64,000 nt of DNA from Kocuria tytonis (GCF_003226895.2 NZ_PNJG02000002.1:310001-374000); one strand, 5' to 3'. Numbered from the stretch's first letter, positions 25,256-34,762 are shown. A program made the numbers and translations. The notes: generated by a model from the sequence alone, not told the origin.

Positions 25256-25403
25256 GCGGGGACTCCTGGGATCGCGGCGGGTGTTTCGGCCAGTCTATCG
25301 AGCCACCCTGACGGGATCCCCGGCGCATCGCGGGATCGTCCTTCCCGCGGGGCGCGCCACCGCGCGGCATCCCGGGCACCGCTCCCCGGCCCGCCGCCGG
25401 CCC

Positions 25404-27008
25404 TCAGCACCCCAGCACGTCCCGGAGCACGCGGGTGCCGCGCGTGAGGTCCTCGTCCCGCGCCGTGAGTCCCAGCACCAGTCCCTCCCCGGGCGACGAC
25501 GCCGCACCCCGCCGTCCCGGGGCCCCCGCCCCTTCCCCACCGGTCCAGTACTCCCGCAGACCGCTCACCAGGACCCCGCGCTCACGGGCGCGGGCCACCG
25601 TGGCGGCCTCGTCCGGGACCTCGACCACCGCGTGGGCACCCCCGGCCATCGGCACCACGAGCACCCCGGGAAGGTGCGCGAGGGCCTCGGAGACGAGCGA
25701 GCGGCGTCGACGGAAGGAACGGCGCATGCGGGCGGTGTGGCGCTGGAACTCACCGGCGGCCATGAACCGGGCGAGGGCGTCCTGGGCCACGAGCGAGACC
25801 GGCGATCCGAGGTCCGCCCGCGCGCGGAGCAGCTCCGGCAGGAGGGATGCGGGGGCCACCAGGTGGCCCATGCCCACGGAGCCCCCCAGGACCTTGGCGA
25901 AGCTGCCGAGGGTCACCACGGTGTCCGCGGCGGTGTCCAGTGCGCCGAGAGCCGGCAGGGGCTGGCCGGTGTGGCGCAGCTCGGAGTCGTAGTCGTCCTC
26001 GATCACCACGGCACCGTGCTCGCGCGCCCACGCCAGCAGCTCCGCCCGCCGGCTCACGGGCATGGTCCCGCCCAGCGGGTACTGGTGGCCGGGGGTGACC
26101 ACCAGGACGTCCGGGGGTGCGCTCACGTCCCACCGGCTGACCCCGCCCCAGCGCCCGGCGGGCAGGGCCGCGGGGTCAAGACCGTTGTGGTCCACGGCCA
26201 CGGGCAGGGCGGTGTGCCCGGTGGCCTCCACCACCCGGCGCAGCGCGGGGTACCCGGGGTTCTCCACGGCCACCCGCAGGGTCCGACGCCGCGCGACCCC
26301 CAGGACCCGCAGCACCAGCTGCAGCCCGTCCCGGACGCCGGCCGTGACCAGGACGTCCTCCGGGGCCCGCACGATGCCGCGGCTGAGCCGCAGGTACGCC
26401 GAGAGGTGCTCCTGGAGGGACGCCCCCGCCGTCTCCCCCCGTGCGGTGGCGCCCGCGGCGTCCCGCCACGCACCGCGCCAGGCGGGGGTGTCCAGGGCGG
26501 TGACGGGACCCGCACCCGGGCGCAGGTCGAGGACCCGACCCCCGCCCCCGGTGGTCACGCTCGGACGCGGGGTCTCTGGTGGTGCTGCAGCAGATCCGGG
26601 ACGCCGCGCGGCGCCCGGGCGGCCGAGCGGCGTCGCGCGGGACGGGGGCGGAACTGGGAGGGACCGGGGCGGCGTCGTGCGGGCTGGGAGCGGAGTAGTG
26701 GGGAACGGGGGCGCCGTCGTCGCCCGCGCGGGCGCTCGGCCCAGGTGCAGGGATGGCGTGATCCGCGTGGCGCCGCGGTCCGCCACGAGGTAGCCCTCCC
26801 CGGTGAGCACGTCCCACGCGGCGGTCACCGTTCCGCGGGAGACGCCCAGCCGGCCCGCGAGCGCCCGGGAGGACGGGAGGGGATCCCCGGGGCGGAGCAC
26901 GCCGCACGCCACCAGCTCCCGCACCCGGCGGACGAGCTGCTCACCCAGGGGCACCCCGGAGGTGCGGTCCACGGCCAGGGGCAGGTCGATGTCACGGGGG
27001 TGTCTCAT
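25404..27008 (-). CDS. pdxR: MocR-family regulator PdxR (GntR helix-turn-helix plus aminotransferase domain)
   Basis: A 534-residue MocR-type regulator. Residues 1-80 are a GntR winged helix (LRPGDPLPSSRALAGRLGVS then RGTVTAAWDVLTGEGYL). Residues from about 165 form a class I aminotransferase-like domain with ENPGYPALR, EDDYDSELRH and the PLP-lysine motif SFAKVLGG. In actinobacteria PdxR senses PLP and activates pdxST, which lie next door here. Between the domains is a 75-residue Pro/Thr/Ala linker built from a 42-bp imperfect tandem repeat. Its ATG overlaps the stop of the ATPase gene (ATGA). Confidence 0.9.
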   Translation of the reverse strand: MRHPRDIDLPLAVDRTSGVPLGEQLVRRVRELVACGVLRPGDPLPSSRALAGRLGVSRGTVTAAWDVLTGEGYLVADRGATRITPSLHLGRAPARATTAPPFPTTPLPARTTPPRSLPVPPPSRATPLGRPGAARRPGSAAAPPETPRPSVTTGGGGRVLDLRPGAGPVTALDTPAWRGAWRDAAGATARGETAGASLQEHLSAYLRLSRGIVRAPEDVLVTAGVRDGLQLVLRVLGVARRRTLRVAVENPGYPALRRVVEATGHTALPVAVDHNGLDPAALPAGRWGGVSRWDVSAPPDVLVVTPGHQYPLGGTMPVSRRAELLAWAREHGAVVIEDDYDSELRHTGQPLPALGALDTAADTVVTLGSFAKVLGGSVGMGHLVAPASLLPELLRARADLGSPVSLVAQDALARFMAAGEFQRHTARMRRSFRRRRSLVSEALAHLPGVLVVPMAGGAHAVVEVPDEAATVARARERGVLVSGLREYWTGGEGAGAPGRRGAASSPGEGLVLGLTARDEDLTRGTRVLRDVLGC

Positions 27009-28177
27009 GCCGCGGACTGGCGAGCAATGTATCCGGCCATACCAGGCACGGTGAAAGCCACCTTGCCGTGGTCAGGAGCGTAGATCATGCCCTTGTGGAG
27101 CAGCTGCGCGCGGGTGGGGCCGAGCGTGCTGGCGGTGACACCGAGGCGTGCCGCCAGATCGCCGGTGCTCGACGGCCCGTCGCCGTCCTGCGCCATGGCG
27201 CTCATGTACTCGCGCTCCCTGCGAGTTGCCCGCCCCCACCGTGCAGGGAAGAAACCCGCATCCAGCTGCGCCCACCCCCTCTGAATGGCCAGATCGGCAT
27301 CTTCGGCGGTGAAAGGGGTGGATGGGGCCACCTCCCACATGGCCTGGCCGAACTCCTGGATGAAGTAGGGGTAGCCGCCCGTGGCGGAGACGAGCGCCTC
27401 GAGAGCCTCGGGCTCGAAGGCTGCCCCGACCTCCTTTGCGGGTCTGGCCAGGGCATCACCCGCCGCCTCTCGGCTCAGCGGTCCGATGCTCCGGTAGTCG
27501 AAGAGGCGCTCTGCGGAGCTGCGTGCGGCGCTGAGGGTCGCGGGCAGGTTGGGCAGTCCAGCGCAGATGAGGTAGAACGGCCACTCCCGCTGCCCGGCGA
27601 TGTGCTGCACCGTGATGATGGCACTCATCAGATCCGGATCCAGGTCCTGCATCTCGTCGATGAACAGTCCGAAGGCACTCTCCTCAGCCCCGAGGGGTTC
27701 GCTGAGGTCCGCCACGAGTTCTTCCAGGTCGACATCCAGACGCCCGGAATTGGCCCGCCCACCCTGCAGATCCACCCCTGCGGACACCCCACCGGGCCCC
27801 ACCGGGACACTGAAGGACTGGATGGTGGACAGGGCTTCCGCGAATCGGGGTCCCGGGTGACGCCCATGGTGCCGCCGGGCGGCAACAATGAGCTCACGGG
27901 AGAGCCTGTCCCGCACTTCTTCCCGTCCCCGCCCTTCCGGGCGCCCCTCCAACTGGACCGTGAGCCAGCCGTGGTGATCCGCCTGGGCCCGGAGAACATT
28001 CAGAAGCACGGTCTTGCCCACACCACGCAGCCCGGTGAGGACCATTCCCCGGTTGGGGCGGCGCAACGTGGTACGGGCGATCATGAGGTGGAAGGCCTCC
28101 AGTTCCGCTCTGCGGCCGCTGAGGACTTTGGGGCGCAGGCCCGATCCGGGACTGTAGGGATTGGCAGCGAGGTCCAT
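27005..28177 (-). CDS. AAA ATPase with winged-helix C-terminus, coupled to pdxR
   Basis: A 390-residue STAND/ORC-like ATPase. From ATG 28177 (MDLAANPYSPGSGLRPKVL) it has Walker A GLRGVGKTV near residue 50, Walker B FGLFIDEMQDL near 185, sensor region CAGLPNLPATLS, and a C-terminal winged helix (STGDLAARLGVTASTLGPTR, then KGMIYAPDHGKVAFTVPGMA). Relatives are annotated as ATP-binding proteins of unknown role. The start is seven bases after TAGAAT, so the mRNA is probably leaderless. It precedes and overlaps pdxR, an unusual partner. Confidence 0.8.
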   Translation of the reverse strand: MDLAANPYSPGSGLRPKVLSGRRAELEAFHLMIARTTLRRPNRGMVLTGLRGVGKTVLLNVLRAQADHHGWLTVQLEGRPEGRGREEVRDRLSRELIVAARRHHGRHPGPRFAEALSTIQSFSVPVGPGGVSAGVDLQGGRANSGRLDVDLEELVADLSEPLGAEESAFGLFIDEMQDLDPDLMSAIITVQHIAGQREWPFYLICAGLPNLPATLSAARSSAERLFDYRSIGPLSREAAGDALARPAKEVGAAFEPEALEALVSATGGYPYFIQEFGQAMWEVAPSTPFTAEDADLAIQRGWAQLDAGFFPARWGRATRREREYMSAMAQDGDGPSSTGDLAARLGVTASTLGPTRAQLLHKGMIYAPDHGKVAFTVPGMAGYIARQSAA

Positions 28178-28328
28178 GCAGTAAATTCTAGGCAGGTATA
28201 GCAAATTTTATATACTTGTCATTATTTTCCTAGTTTTCGGCATCACCACGCCCACGAGGTGACTGGACCAGCCATTCCCGCCAATTATGGCTCTGTCCCT
28301 GGGCCACTTGGGCCGCCAGGATGGACGC
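28178..28328. promoter_or_regulatory. Divergent promoter region between ATPase-pdxR and pdxST
   Basis: The AT-rich island 28180-28240 supplies the leaderless promoter of the ATPase-pdxR operon (TAGAAT read on -) and a TTGTCA -35-like hexamer on +. Further right, GACTGGACCAG (28261-28271) and, inverted, CTGGGCCACTT (28299-28309) look like two arms of one operator; they share the TGG.CCAG core of MocR-type sites. Assignment to PdxR is inference. Confidence 0.4.
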
Positions 28329-29258
28329 ATGACTGAGACTTCACAGCCTTTCGCCCAAAACCCCACCCCCGTGACCGGCTCGCCCCTGGTGAAGCGCGGT
28401 CTCGCGGACATGCTCAAGGGCGGTGTGATCATGGACGTGGTCACCCCGGAGCAGGCCCGGATCGCGGAGGATGCCGGCGCGGTGGCCGTGATGGCGCTGG
28501 AGCGCGTGCCCGCGGACATCCGCTCCCAGGGTGGCGTGGCCCGCATGAGCGATCCCGATCTGATCGAGCAGATCATCGAGACCGTCTCCATCCCCGTGAT
28601 GGCCAAGGCGCGCATCGGGCACTTCGTGGAGGCCCAGGTGCTGCAGCACCTCAAGGTGGATTACATCGACGAGTCCGAGGTGCTTTCGCCGGCGGACTAC
28701 GTCAACCACATCGACAAGCACCGCTTCGACGTCCCCTTCGTGTGCGGGGCCACCAACCTGGGCGAGGCGCTGCGCCGGATCACCGAGGGCGCGGCCATGA
28801 TCCGCTCCAAGGGCGAGGCCGGCACGGGCGACGTCTCCGAGGCCACCAAGCACATCCGCACCATCCGCGCGCAGATCGCGGAGCTGCAGGCCACCTATGC
28901 CGCGGCCCCGGATGCCCTGTACGTCAAGGCCAAGGAGCTGCAGGCACCGTACGACCTCGTGGCCGAGGTGGCCCGCACCGGCTCCCTCCCGGTGGTGCTG
29001 TTCACCGCGGGCGGCGTGGCCACCCCCGCGGACGCCGCCATGATGATGCAGCTCGGCGCGGACGGCGTGTTCGTGGGCTCGGGCATCTTCAAATCCGGCA
29101 ACCCCGCCGAGCGCGCCCGCGCCATCGTGGCCGCCACCGCCTACTACGACGATCCCGCCCGCATCGCGGACGCCTCCCGCGGTCTCGGCGAGGCCATGGT
29201 GGGCATCAACGTGTCGGACCTTCCCGCCCCGCACCGTCTCGCGGAGCGCGGTTGGTGA
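28329..29258 (+). CDS. pdxS: Pyridoxal 5'-phosphate synthase subunit PdxS
   Basis: A 309-residue synthase subunit that joins ribose 5-phosphate, glyceraldehyde 3-phosphate and PdxT-derived ammonia to make PLP. Hallmarks: [30 protein letters not shown], the active Lys in VMAKARIGH, the second Lys in [12 protein letters not shown], and [10 protein letters not shown]. Start at ATG 28329 behind AGGATGG. The first 17 residues before the conserved core are variable as usual. Stop and pdxT start overlap as GTGA. Confidence 0.97.
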   Translation: MTETSQPFAQNPTPVTGSPLVKRGLADMLKGGVIMDVVTPEQARIAEDAGAVAVMALERVPADIRSQGGVARMSDPDLIEQIIETVSIPVMAKARIGHFVEAQVLQHLKVDYIDESEVLSPADYVNHIDKHRFDVPFVCGATNLGEALRRITEGAAMIRSKGEAGTGDVSEATKHIRTIRAQIAELQATYAAAPDALYVKAKELQAPYDLVAEVARTGSLPVVLFTAGGVATPADAAMMMQLGADGVFVGSGIFKSGNPAERARAIVAATAYYDDPARIADASRGLGEAMVGINVSDLPAPHRLAERGW

Positions 29259-30070
29259 GCGAGCCCCGCTCACCGCACTCCATGCCCGGCGACGCCGCCC
29301 TCCCGGATTCCGCAGCCCTCCCCACCTCGGGCGCACGGACCGGGGGTGCGGCGTCGTCGTCCCTTCAGGGCACCGACCGCGGCGGCGCCGCCGTGCCGGA
29401 GCAGCGCAGCGGTGCCCACTCCGATCGGGCCGTGACGACACCCGTGGTGGGCGTGCTCGCCCTGCAGGGCGGGGTGATCGAGCACATGCGCGCCGTGGAG
29501 TCCCTGGGCGCCCGCGCCGTGAAGGTGCGTGCGGCCGAGGATCTTGTGGACGCCGCGGGGCACCCGCGGATCAACGCCCTCATCCTGCCCGGCGGCGAGT
29601 CCTCCACCGTGGACCGGCTGTGCCGCACCTTCGGGCTGTTCGAGCCCCTGCGGGACGCGATCCGCGGTGGACTGCCCACCCTGGGCACGTGCGCCGGGCT
29701 CATCATGCTGTCCTCGCGGATCCAGGACCCGGCGCCCGGTCAGCGGTCGCTCGGCGTGCTGGACGTGACCGTGAACCGCAACGCGTTCGGCTCGCAGGTG
29801 GCGTCCGCGGAGGTGGACCTGCCGTGGCTGGGCCCGGCGAACGACGTCGTGGGCCCCGACGACCACCTCAGGGCCGCGTTCATCCGCGCACCCGAGGTCA
29901 CACGGGCCGGCCAGGACGTGGAGGTCCTGGCGAAGCACGGGGACGCCGTGGTGGCGGTGCGCCAGGGCAACGTCCTGGGCATCAGCTTCCACCCCGAGCT
30001 CATGGGGGACACCACGCTGCACCGGCTGCTGCTGGATGACGCGGCGCGACATCTGACGCAACACGGGTAG
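29255..30070 (+). CDS. pdxT: Glutaminase subunit PdxT with N-terminal extension
   Basis: A class I glutamine amidotransferase supplying ammonia to Pdx[30 protein letters not shown], the catalytic Cys in GTCAGLIML and the C-terminal His-Glu in SFHPEL are all present. GTG 29255 overlaps the pdxS stop and adds about 59 Ala/Gly/Ser-rich residues before the normal beginning of the family; an in-frame GTG at 29432 gives the canonical length but has no ribosome site. The extension contains a copy of the 11-mer repeat at 29348. Which start is used is uncertain. Confidence 0.93.
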   Translation: MSEPRSPHSMPGDAALPDSAALPTSGARTGGAASSSLQGTDRGGAAVPEQRSGAHSDRAVTTPVVGVLALQGGVIEHMRAVESLGARAVKVRAAEDLVDAAGHPRINALILPGGESSTVDRLCRTFGLFEPLRDAIRGGLPTLGTCAGLIMLSSRIQDPAPGQRSLGVLDVTVNRNAFGSQVASAEVDLPWLGPANDVVGPDDHLRAAFIRAPEVTRAGQDVEVLAKHGDAVVAVRQGNVLGISFHPELMGDTTLHRLLLDDAARHLTQHG

Positions 30071-30129
30071 CGCCCGCCCGGCGACACGGTGTAGACCGGA
30101 CTCCCCTGACCACTTCGACGGAGGATCTC

Positions 30130-31263
30130 TTGGCCGGCTTCACCACTCGCACCATCCACGCGCTGCACGACGTCGCCCTGGGCGCCGTGGTGCCCCCGAT
30201 CCACACGGCCTCCACGTTCCTGCAGCCCACCGAGGGCGGGGAGGGCCCGTTCGAGTACCAGCGCGGGTCCAACCCCACCCGCACCGATGCCGAGACCACC
30301 CTGGCCGCGCTGGAGGGCGCGCAGCACTCCTTCGCGTTCGCCACCGGCATGGCCGCCACGGGCGCCGTGCTGGGCACCCTGCACTCCGGTGACTCGATCA
30401 TCATGGGCCTGCCCGTGTACGGCGGGAACTACCGCTGGGCCACCATCGAGCTGCCCAAGCGCGGCGTGACCACGCACTTCCACGACGACCTCAACCAGCT
30501 CAGCGACGAGGACTTCACCGAGAACACCCGCATGGTGTTCCTGGAGACCCCGACCAACCCCACGCTGCGGGTGACCGACATCCGCCGCGTCGTGGAGCTG
30601 GCCCACCGTCACGGCGCCCAGGTGGTCGTGGACAACACGTTCCTCACCCCGTACCTGCAGCGCCCCCTGGAACTCGGTGCCGACGTCACCGTGCAGTCCG
30701 CCACCAAGTACCTGGGCGGGCACGGGGACCTGCTGGGCGGCGTCGTGAGCACGAACGACGACGAGCTGGCCGAGCAGGTGCACCTGGCCCAGATGGTCTC
30801 CGGCGGGGTGCTCTCCCCCATCGACTCCTACCGGCTGATCCAGTCGGTGAAGACCCTGGGGCTGCGCCTGGACCGCCAGCAGGAGAACGCCCGGCGGATC
30901 GTGGAGTTCCTGCGCGGCCGCGAGGAGGTCGCGCGTGTCCTCGTGCCCGGTTCGTACGACGACGCCGAGGCCCGGATCCAGGAGGGGCAGGCCGACGGCC
31001 CCGGGGGCCTCTTCTCCTTCGAGCTCGTCCCCGGCAAGGACGTCCGGGCCTTCCTGGGCCGGTTGCAGATCTTCGGGTTCGCGGTGAGCCTGGGCGGCAT
31101 CGAGTCGCTGATCTGCCTGCCCACCACCATGACCCACGGGGCATACTCCCCCGAGGACCGGGAGACCGCGCACCTGACCGAGAACCTGCTGCGCGTGGCC
31201 GTGGGCATCGAGGACGTCGAGGACCTGCTCGCGGACCTCGCCCAGGCCCTCGACGCCGCCTGA
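30130..31263 (+). CDS. Cys/Met metabolism PLP-dependent enzyme (cystathionine gamma-synthase/lyase type)
   Basis: A 377-residue trans-sulfuration enzyme. Key segments: VVPPIHTASTFLQPTEGG, RGSNPTRTDAETTLAALEGA, VFLETPTNPTLRV, VDNTFLTPYLQRPLELGAD and the PLP lysine in SATKYLGGHGD, then SLGGIESLICLPTTMTH. Start TTG 30130 behind GGAGG. It could be MetB, MetC or a gamma-lyase; motifs do not separate these. It lies 16 bases upstream of an amino acid ABC importer, which argues for use of imported sulfur amino acid. Confidence 0.85.
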   Translation: MAGFTTRTIHALHDVALGAVVPPIHTASTFLQPTEGGEGPFEYQRGSNPTRTDAETTLAALEGAQHSFAFATGMAATGAVLGTLHSGDSIIMGLPVYGGNYRWATIELPKRGVTTHFHDDLNQLSDEDFTENTRMVFLETPTNPTLRVTDIRRVVELAHRHGAQVVVDNTFLTPYLQRPLELGADVTVQSATKYLGGHGDLLGGVVSTNDDELAEQVHLAQMVSGGVLSPIDSYRLIQSVKTLGLRLDRQQENARRIVEFLRGREEVARVLVPGSYDDAEARIQEGQADGPGGLFSFELVPGKDVRAFLGRLQIFGFAVSLGGIESLICLPTTMTHGAYSPEDRETAHLTENLLRVAVGIEDVEDLLADLAQALDAA

Positions 31264-31279
31264 GCACCGGGGACCCGCC

Positions 31280-32131
31280 GTGGAACTGCAACGACCGAGC
31301 CGCCGGGCCGTCCTGGGCGCCACCGGGCTGGCGGGACTGACCGCGCTGCTGGCCGCCTGCACTCCCGACGGCGGGACGCCCGGGACCGGAGCCACGGGCG
31401 GCTCCGGGGCCGGCCCCGCGGCGGACCGGCTGCGGACGATCCAGGAGGCCGGTGAGGTGCGCATCGGCATGGAGGGGACGTTCCGGCCCTACGGCTACCA
31501 CGACGACTCCGGTGCCCTGGTGGGCTTCGAGAAGGAAATCGGGGACCTCATCGCGCGCGACCTGGGGGTCCGCGCCACCTACGTGGAAACCCAGTGGGAC
31601 TCCCTGATCGCCGGTGTGGACGCGGGGCGCTACGACCTGGTCCTGAACAACATCGCCCCCACCGCGGAGCGCAAGCAGAACTTCGACTTCTCCATCCCCT
31701 ACGCCGTCTCCCAGGGACGGGTGGGGGTGGCGAAGGACTCCCCCCTGACCTCGGTGAAGCAGGTCTCCGGACACTCCGCCGCCCAGACCGAGACGTCGAA
31801 CTTCGGTCAGACCATGGCCCAGCAGGGCGCCCAGCTGGTTCCGGTCACCGGCTTCGACGAGGCGGTGATGCTCGTGGCCTTCGGGCGCGTAGACATGACC
31901 GGCAACGACTTCGTGACGTTCCAGGCCTTCTTCGACCAGCGCCCCGACGCCGGGATCCGGCTCCTGGAGGGCCCGCTCGGCGATCCCTCGGAGTCGGCGG
32001 TCCTCATGGCGCGCAACCAGCCCCGGCTCCGTGCGGCCGTGGACAAGTCCCTGACCACCCACATGGACAACGGAGATCTGAAGAAGATCTACGAGAAGTA
32101 CGTGTCCACCGACCTCACCCCGGAGCCATGA
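31280..32131 (+). CDS. Amino acid ABC transporter substrate-binding lipoprotein
   Basis: A 283-residue family 3 solute-binding protein. From GTG 31280 there is a twin-arginine-like SRRAVLG and a lipobox LAAC (Cys27), a Gly/Thr-rich spacer, then GEVRIGMEGTFRPYGYHDDS and GFEKEIGDLIARDLG, and ERKQNFDFSIPYAVSQGRV. This is the cystine/polar amino acid binder pattern (TcyA/FliY-like). It follows the trans-sulfuration gene and overlaps the permease gene (ATGA), so cystine or methionine is the likely cargo. Confidence 0.88.
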   Translation: MELQRPSRRAVLGATGLAGLTALLAACTPDGGTPGTGATGGSGAGPAADRLRTIQEAGEVRIGMEGTFRPYGYHDDSGALVGFEKEIGDLIARDLGVRATYVETQWDSLIAGVDAGRYDLVLNNIAPTAERKQNFDFSIPYAVSQGRVGVAKDSPLTSVKQVSGHSAAQTETSNFGQTMAQQGAQLVPVTGFDEAVMLVAFGRVDMTGNDFVTFQAFFDQRPDAGIRLLEGPLGDPSESAVLMARNQPRLRAAVDKSLTTHMDNGDLKKIYEKYVSTDLTPEP

Positions 32132-32802
32132 CCGACTTTCTGAGCCTGTGGGCCGATTCCCTTCCCCAGCTGCTGGCGGCCACCGTGAAGGTGACCATTC
32201 CGCTGAGCATCATCGCCTTCGTCCTGGCCCTGGTGGTCGCGGTGCTCGCCACCGTCATGCGGCTCAGCCGGATCCGCCCGCTGCAGTGGGTGTCCCGCTT
32301 CTACGTGTGGCTGTTCCGCGGCACGCCGATCCTGGTGCAGCTGTTCATCATCTTCTACGGTCTGCCCGCCGCGGGCATCACGCTCTCGGCGTGGACGTCC
32401 GCGATCATCGCGTTCACCCTGAACACCGGCGCGTACGCTGCCGAGACCCTGCGGGCCTCCGTGCAGTCCATCCCGCGGGGCCAGCTCGAGGCCGCCCGGA
32501 CCCTGAACTTCACGGGGTGGCAGACCGTCCGCCACGTGATCGCACCGCAGGCGCTGCGCATCGCGCTCCCCCCGCTGGGCAACGACCTGATCGACCTGGT
32601 CAAGGGCACCTCCCTGGTCATGGTGATCACCCTGGCGGACGTGTTCCAGGTGGGCCGCCAGATCGCCGCGACCAACTTCCAGCCCCTGGCCCTCTACGCG
32701 GAGGTGGCCGTGGTCTACCTGGCCATCTTCACCGTCCTGTCCTTCCTGCAGTCCCGCCTGGAGCGGGCCTCCAACCGCTACATCAGGAGCCCCCGTGCTT
32801 GA
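32128..32802 (+). CDS. Amino acid ABC transporter permease
   Basis: A 224-residue HisM/TcyB-type permease with five membrane segments. It includes TVKVTIPLSIIAFVLALVVA, YVWLFRGTPILVQLFIIFYG, and the EAA loop GQLEAARTLNFTGWQTVRHV followed by IAPQALRIALPPLGNDLI. ATG 32128 overlaps the binding-protein stop; the ATPase gene overlaps its end by eight bases. Confidence 0.92.
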   Translation: MTDFLSLWADSLPQLLAATVKVTIPLSIIAFVLALVVAVLATVMRLSRIRPLQWVSRFYVWLFRGTPILVQLFIIFYGLPAAGITLSAWTSAIIAFTLNTGAYAAETLRASVQSIPRGQLEAARTLNFTGWQTVRHVIAPQALRIALPPLGNDLIDLVKGTSLVMVITLADVFQVGRQIAATNFQPLALYAEVAVVYLAIFTVLSFLQSRLERASNRYIRSPRA

Positions 32803-33532
32803 GCTGAACGACGTGTCCAAGAGCTTCGGCGGGACCGCGGTCCTGACGCGGGTGTCCCTGGCGCTGAACGACGGGGAGACCACCGTGGTCCTGGGCCCCT
32901 CCGGATCCGGCAAGTCCACCCTGCTGCGCACCATGAACCTGCTCGAGATCCCCGAGTCCGGGTGCCTCAGCATCAACGGGGACTCGGTGACCTTCGGCGG
33001 CTCGCTCACCCGCAAGCAGGTCTCGGCCATCCGCCGCCGCTCCGCCATGGTCTTCCAGGGGTACAACCTGTTCCCCCACCAGAGCGTGCTGGACAACGTG
33101 GCGATGCCCCCGGTGCTCAACGGCAAGGCGGACCGCGCCGCGTCCAGGGCCCGCGCGGTGGAGCTGCTGGGGAAGGTGGGCATGAGTCACCGGCTGGAGG
33201 AGTACCCGGACAACCTCTCCGGTGGTCAGCAGCAGCGCGTGGCGATCGCCCGCGCCCTGGCCGTGGAGCCCGACTACCTGCTCTTCGACGAGCCCACCTC
33301 CGCCCTGGACCCCGAGCTGGAGGCCGAGGTCATCAGGGTCATGGTGGACCTCGCCCGGGAGCGCCGCTCCCTGGTGGTGGTGACCCACAACATCGGCTTC
33401 GCCCGCCGGGTCGCGGACCGCATCGTGTTCCTCGCGGACGGCGGGATCGGTTTCGACGGCACCCCGGAGGACTTCTTCGCGTCCGAGAGCGAGCGGATCC
33501 GGCGCTACCTCAACGTCTTCGACGCCGTCTGA
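32795..33532 (+). CDS. Amino acid ABC transporter ATP-binding protein
   Basis: A 245-residue ATPase with Walker A GPSGSGKST, Q-loop VFQGYNLFPHQSVLDNV, signature LSGGQQQRVAIARAL, Walker B LLFDEPTSALDPE and the switch THN (where most family members have THE or THD). It closes the importer operon. Start GTG 32795. Confidence 0.93.
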   Translation: MLELNDVSKSFGGTAVLTRVSLALNDGETTVVLGPSGSGKSTLLRTMNLLEIPESGCLSINGDSVTFGGSLTRKQVSAIRRRSAMVFQGYNLFPHQSVLDNVAMPPVLNGKADRAASRARAVELLGKVGMSHRLEEYPDNLSGGQQQRVAIARALAVEPDYLLFDEPTSALDPELEAEVIRVMVDLARERRSLVVVTHNIGFARRVADRIVFLADGGIGFDGTPEDFFASESERIRRYLNVFDAV

Positions 33533-33650
33533 ACCCGCGCCCGGGACGTCAGCCGGGGTGTCGAACAGGGCCCAGCTGTGGCGCCGGCCGTGGCACGAGC
33601 AGCACGCACCGCGGAAGCGTCGTCGATGAGCTGGCGGGTCGCAGGGTGCC

Positions 33651-34646
33651 TCAGAAGCTCCCGGACGCCCCGCCGCCGCTGAAGCCGCCGCCCCCGCCGA
33701 ACGAGCTGGACGCGCCCCCGCCGTAGCTGGAGCCGGACGAGCTCGAGGCGTGTGACGCCCCGCTGTAGAGGGACGGGTACATCACGTACAGCGGCAACCA
33801 GGACTGGAACGTGGGCGCGTACTGGATCTCGCGCTCCACGCCGTCCTTGTCCTTCGCTTTCCCGGGGGTCGCATTGAGCCCCGGGGCCTCGGGGTTCTGC
33901 TGCCGGTAGCGGTGGTAGGCGCGGCGCATGCCCTCGGTGATGCTCTCCTCCGGGTGCTCGCGCTGGAACTGCTCGATCTCCCGGTCCGCCTGCTCGCGGA
34001 TCTTCTTCGTCCGGCGGCTGCGGCGCCACGCGAGAAAGCCGCCCACCACGGCGCCCAGTCCCACGAGGCCGAAGATCACCCCCATGATCGTGGTGCTCCG
34101 GGCCTCCCGCTCCGCCGCGGCCTGGGGGTTGGCCTGGTCGTAGACCTCGGTGAGGGTGTCCGTGAAGGCCTCCGCGTAGTGCTCGTTCTTGAAACCGGGC
34201 TGGAGCTCGTCCTTCATGATGGACTCGGCATCGCCGTCGGAGAGCACCTCCCGGGCACCGTCCGCCACTTCGATGCGCAGCTCGCGCTCGCCCATGTCCG
34301 CCACCACCAGCACGCCGTTGTTCCGGCCGTCGTCCCCCACGCCCCAGTCCGTGGCGACCTTGCGGGAGTAGTCCTCGATGCTCTCGCCCTGGGTGTCGTT
34401 CACGGTGAGCACGGCGGCGCGGATGTACTCGTTGTCCTTGTTCTTCTGCCCGATCAGGCGGTTGAGGTCCGCCTCCTCCTGCGTGCTCAACAGGTCCGCC
34501 TGGTCCTGCACCGCTCCCTCGCTGGGCCGGGGTGGAACGTCCAGCGCCTGGGCGGGCAGTGCCGAGCCCGCCACGAGCACGGCACTCAGGGCCCCGGTCA
34601 GCAGCAGCCGCGGCAGCAGCGGGCGTGCGGTCTTCTGGTCAGTCAC
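33651..34646 (-). CDS. TPM-domain (YgcG-like) secreted membrane-anchored protein
   Basis: A 331-residue protein from GTG 34646 (ribosome site GGGAGG). Signal peptide RLLLTGALSAVLVAGSALPA; TPM phosphatase-like domain at about 45-165 with GVGDDGRNNGVLVVADMGER; one membrane segment (IMGVIFGLVGLGAVVGGFLA); a cytoplasmic coiled stretch; and a Ser/Gly-rich tail with FGGGGGFSGGGASGSF. The Gly-rich end is typical of YgcG/TPM proteins, which are linked to membrane repair in other bacteria; the role here is unknown. Confidence 0.85.
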   Translation of the reverse strand: MTDQKTARPLLPRLLLTGALSAVLVAGSALPAQALDVPPRPSEGAVQDQADLLSTQEEADLNRLIGQKNKDNEYIRAAVLTVNDTQGESIEDYSRKVATDWGVGDDGRNNGVLVVADMGERELRIEVADGAREVLSDGDAESIMKDELQPGFKNEHYAEAFTDTLTEVYDQANPQAAAEREARSTTIMGVIFGLVGLGAVVGGFLAWRRSRRTKKIREQADREIEQFQREHPEESITEGMRRAYHRYRQQNPEAPGLNATPGKAKDKDGVEREIQYAPTFQSWLPLYVMYPSLYSGASHASSSSGSSYGGGASSSFGGGGGFSGGGASGSF

Positions 34647-34762
34647 GGGAGCCTCCCGGTCTCGACGTCGGCGCGGCGCGCCGCTTCCTGCCATCCAGGC
34701 TACGTGCGTGCGGTGGCATGCAGCACACCCCCGCGTCCCTCGGCGCGGCGTCCGCGCACACG

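Noticed and set aside
30071-30129. SAM-type riboswitch before the trans-sulfuration gene
   Set aside because: The gap is only 59 bases and shows no compatible fold.
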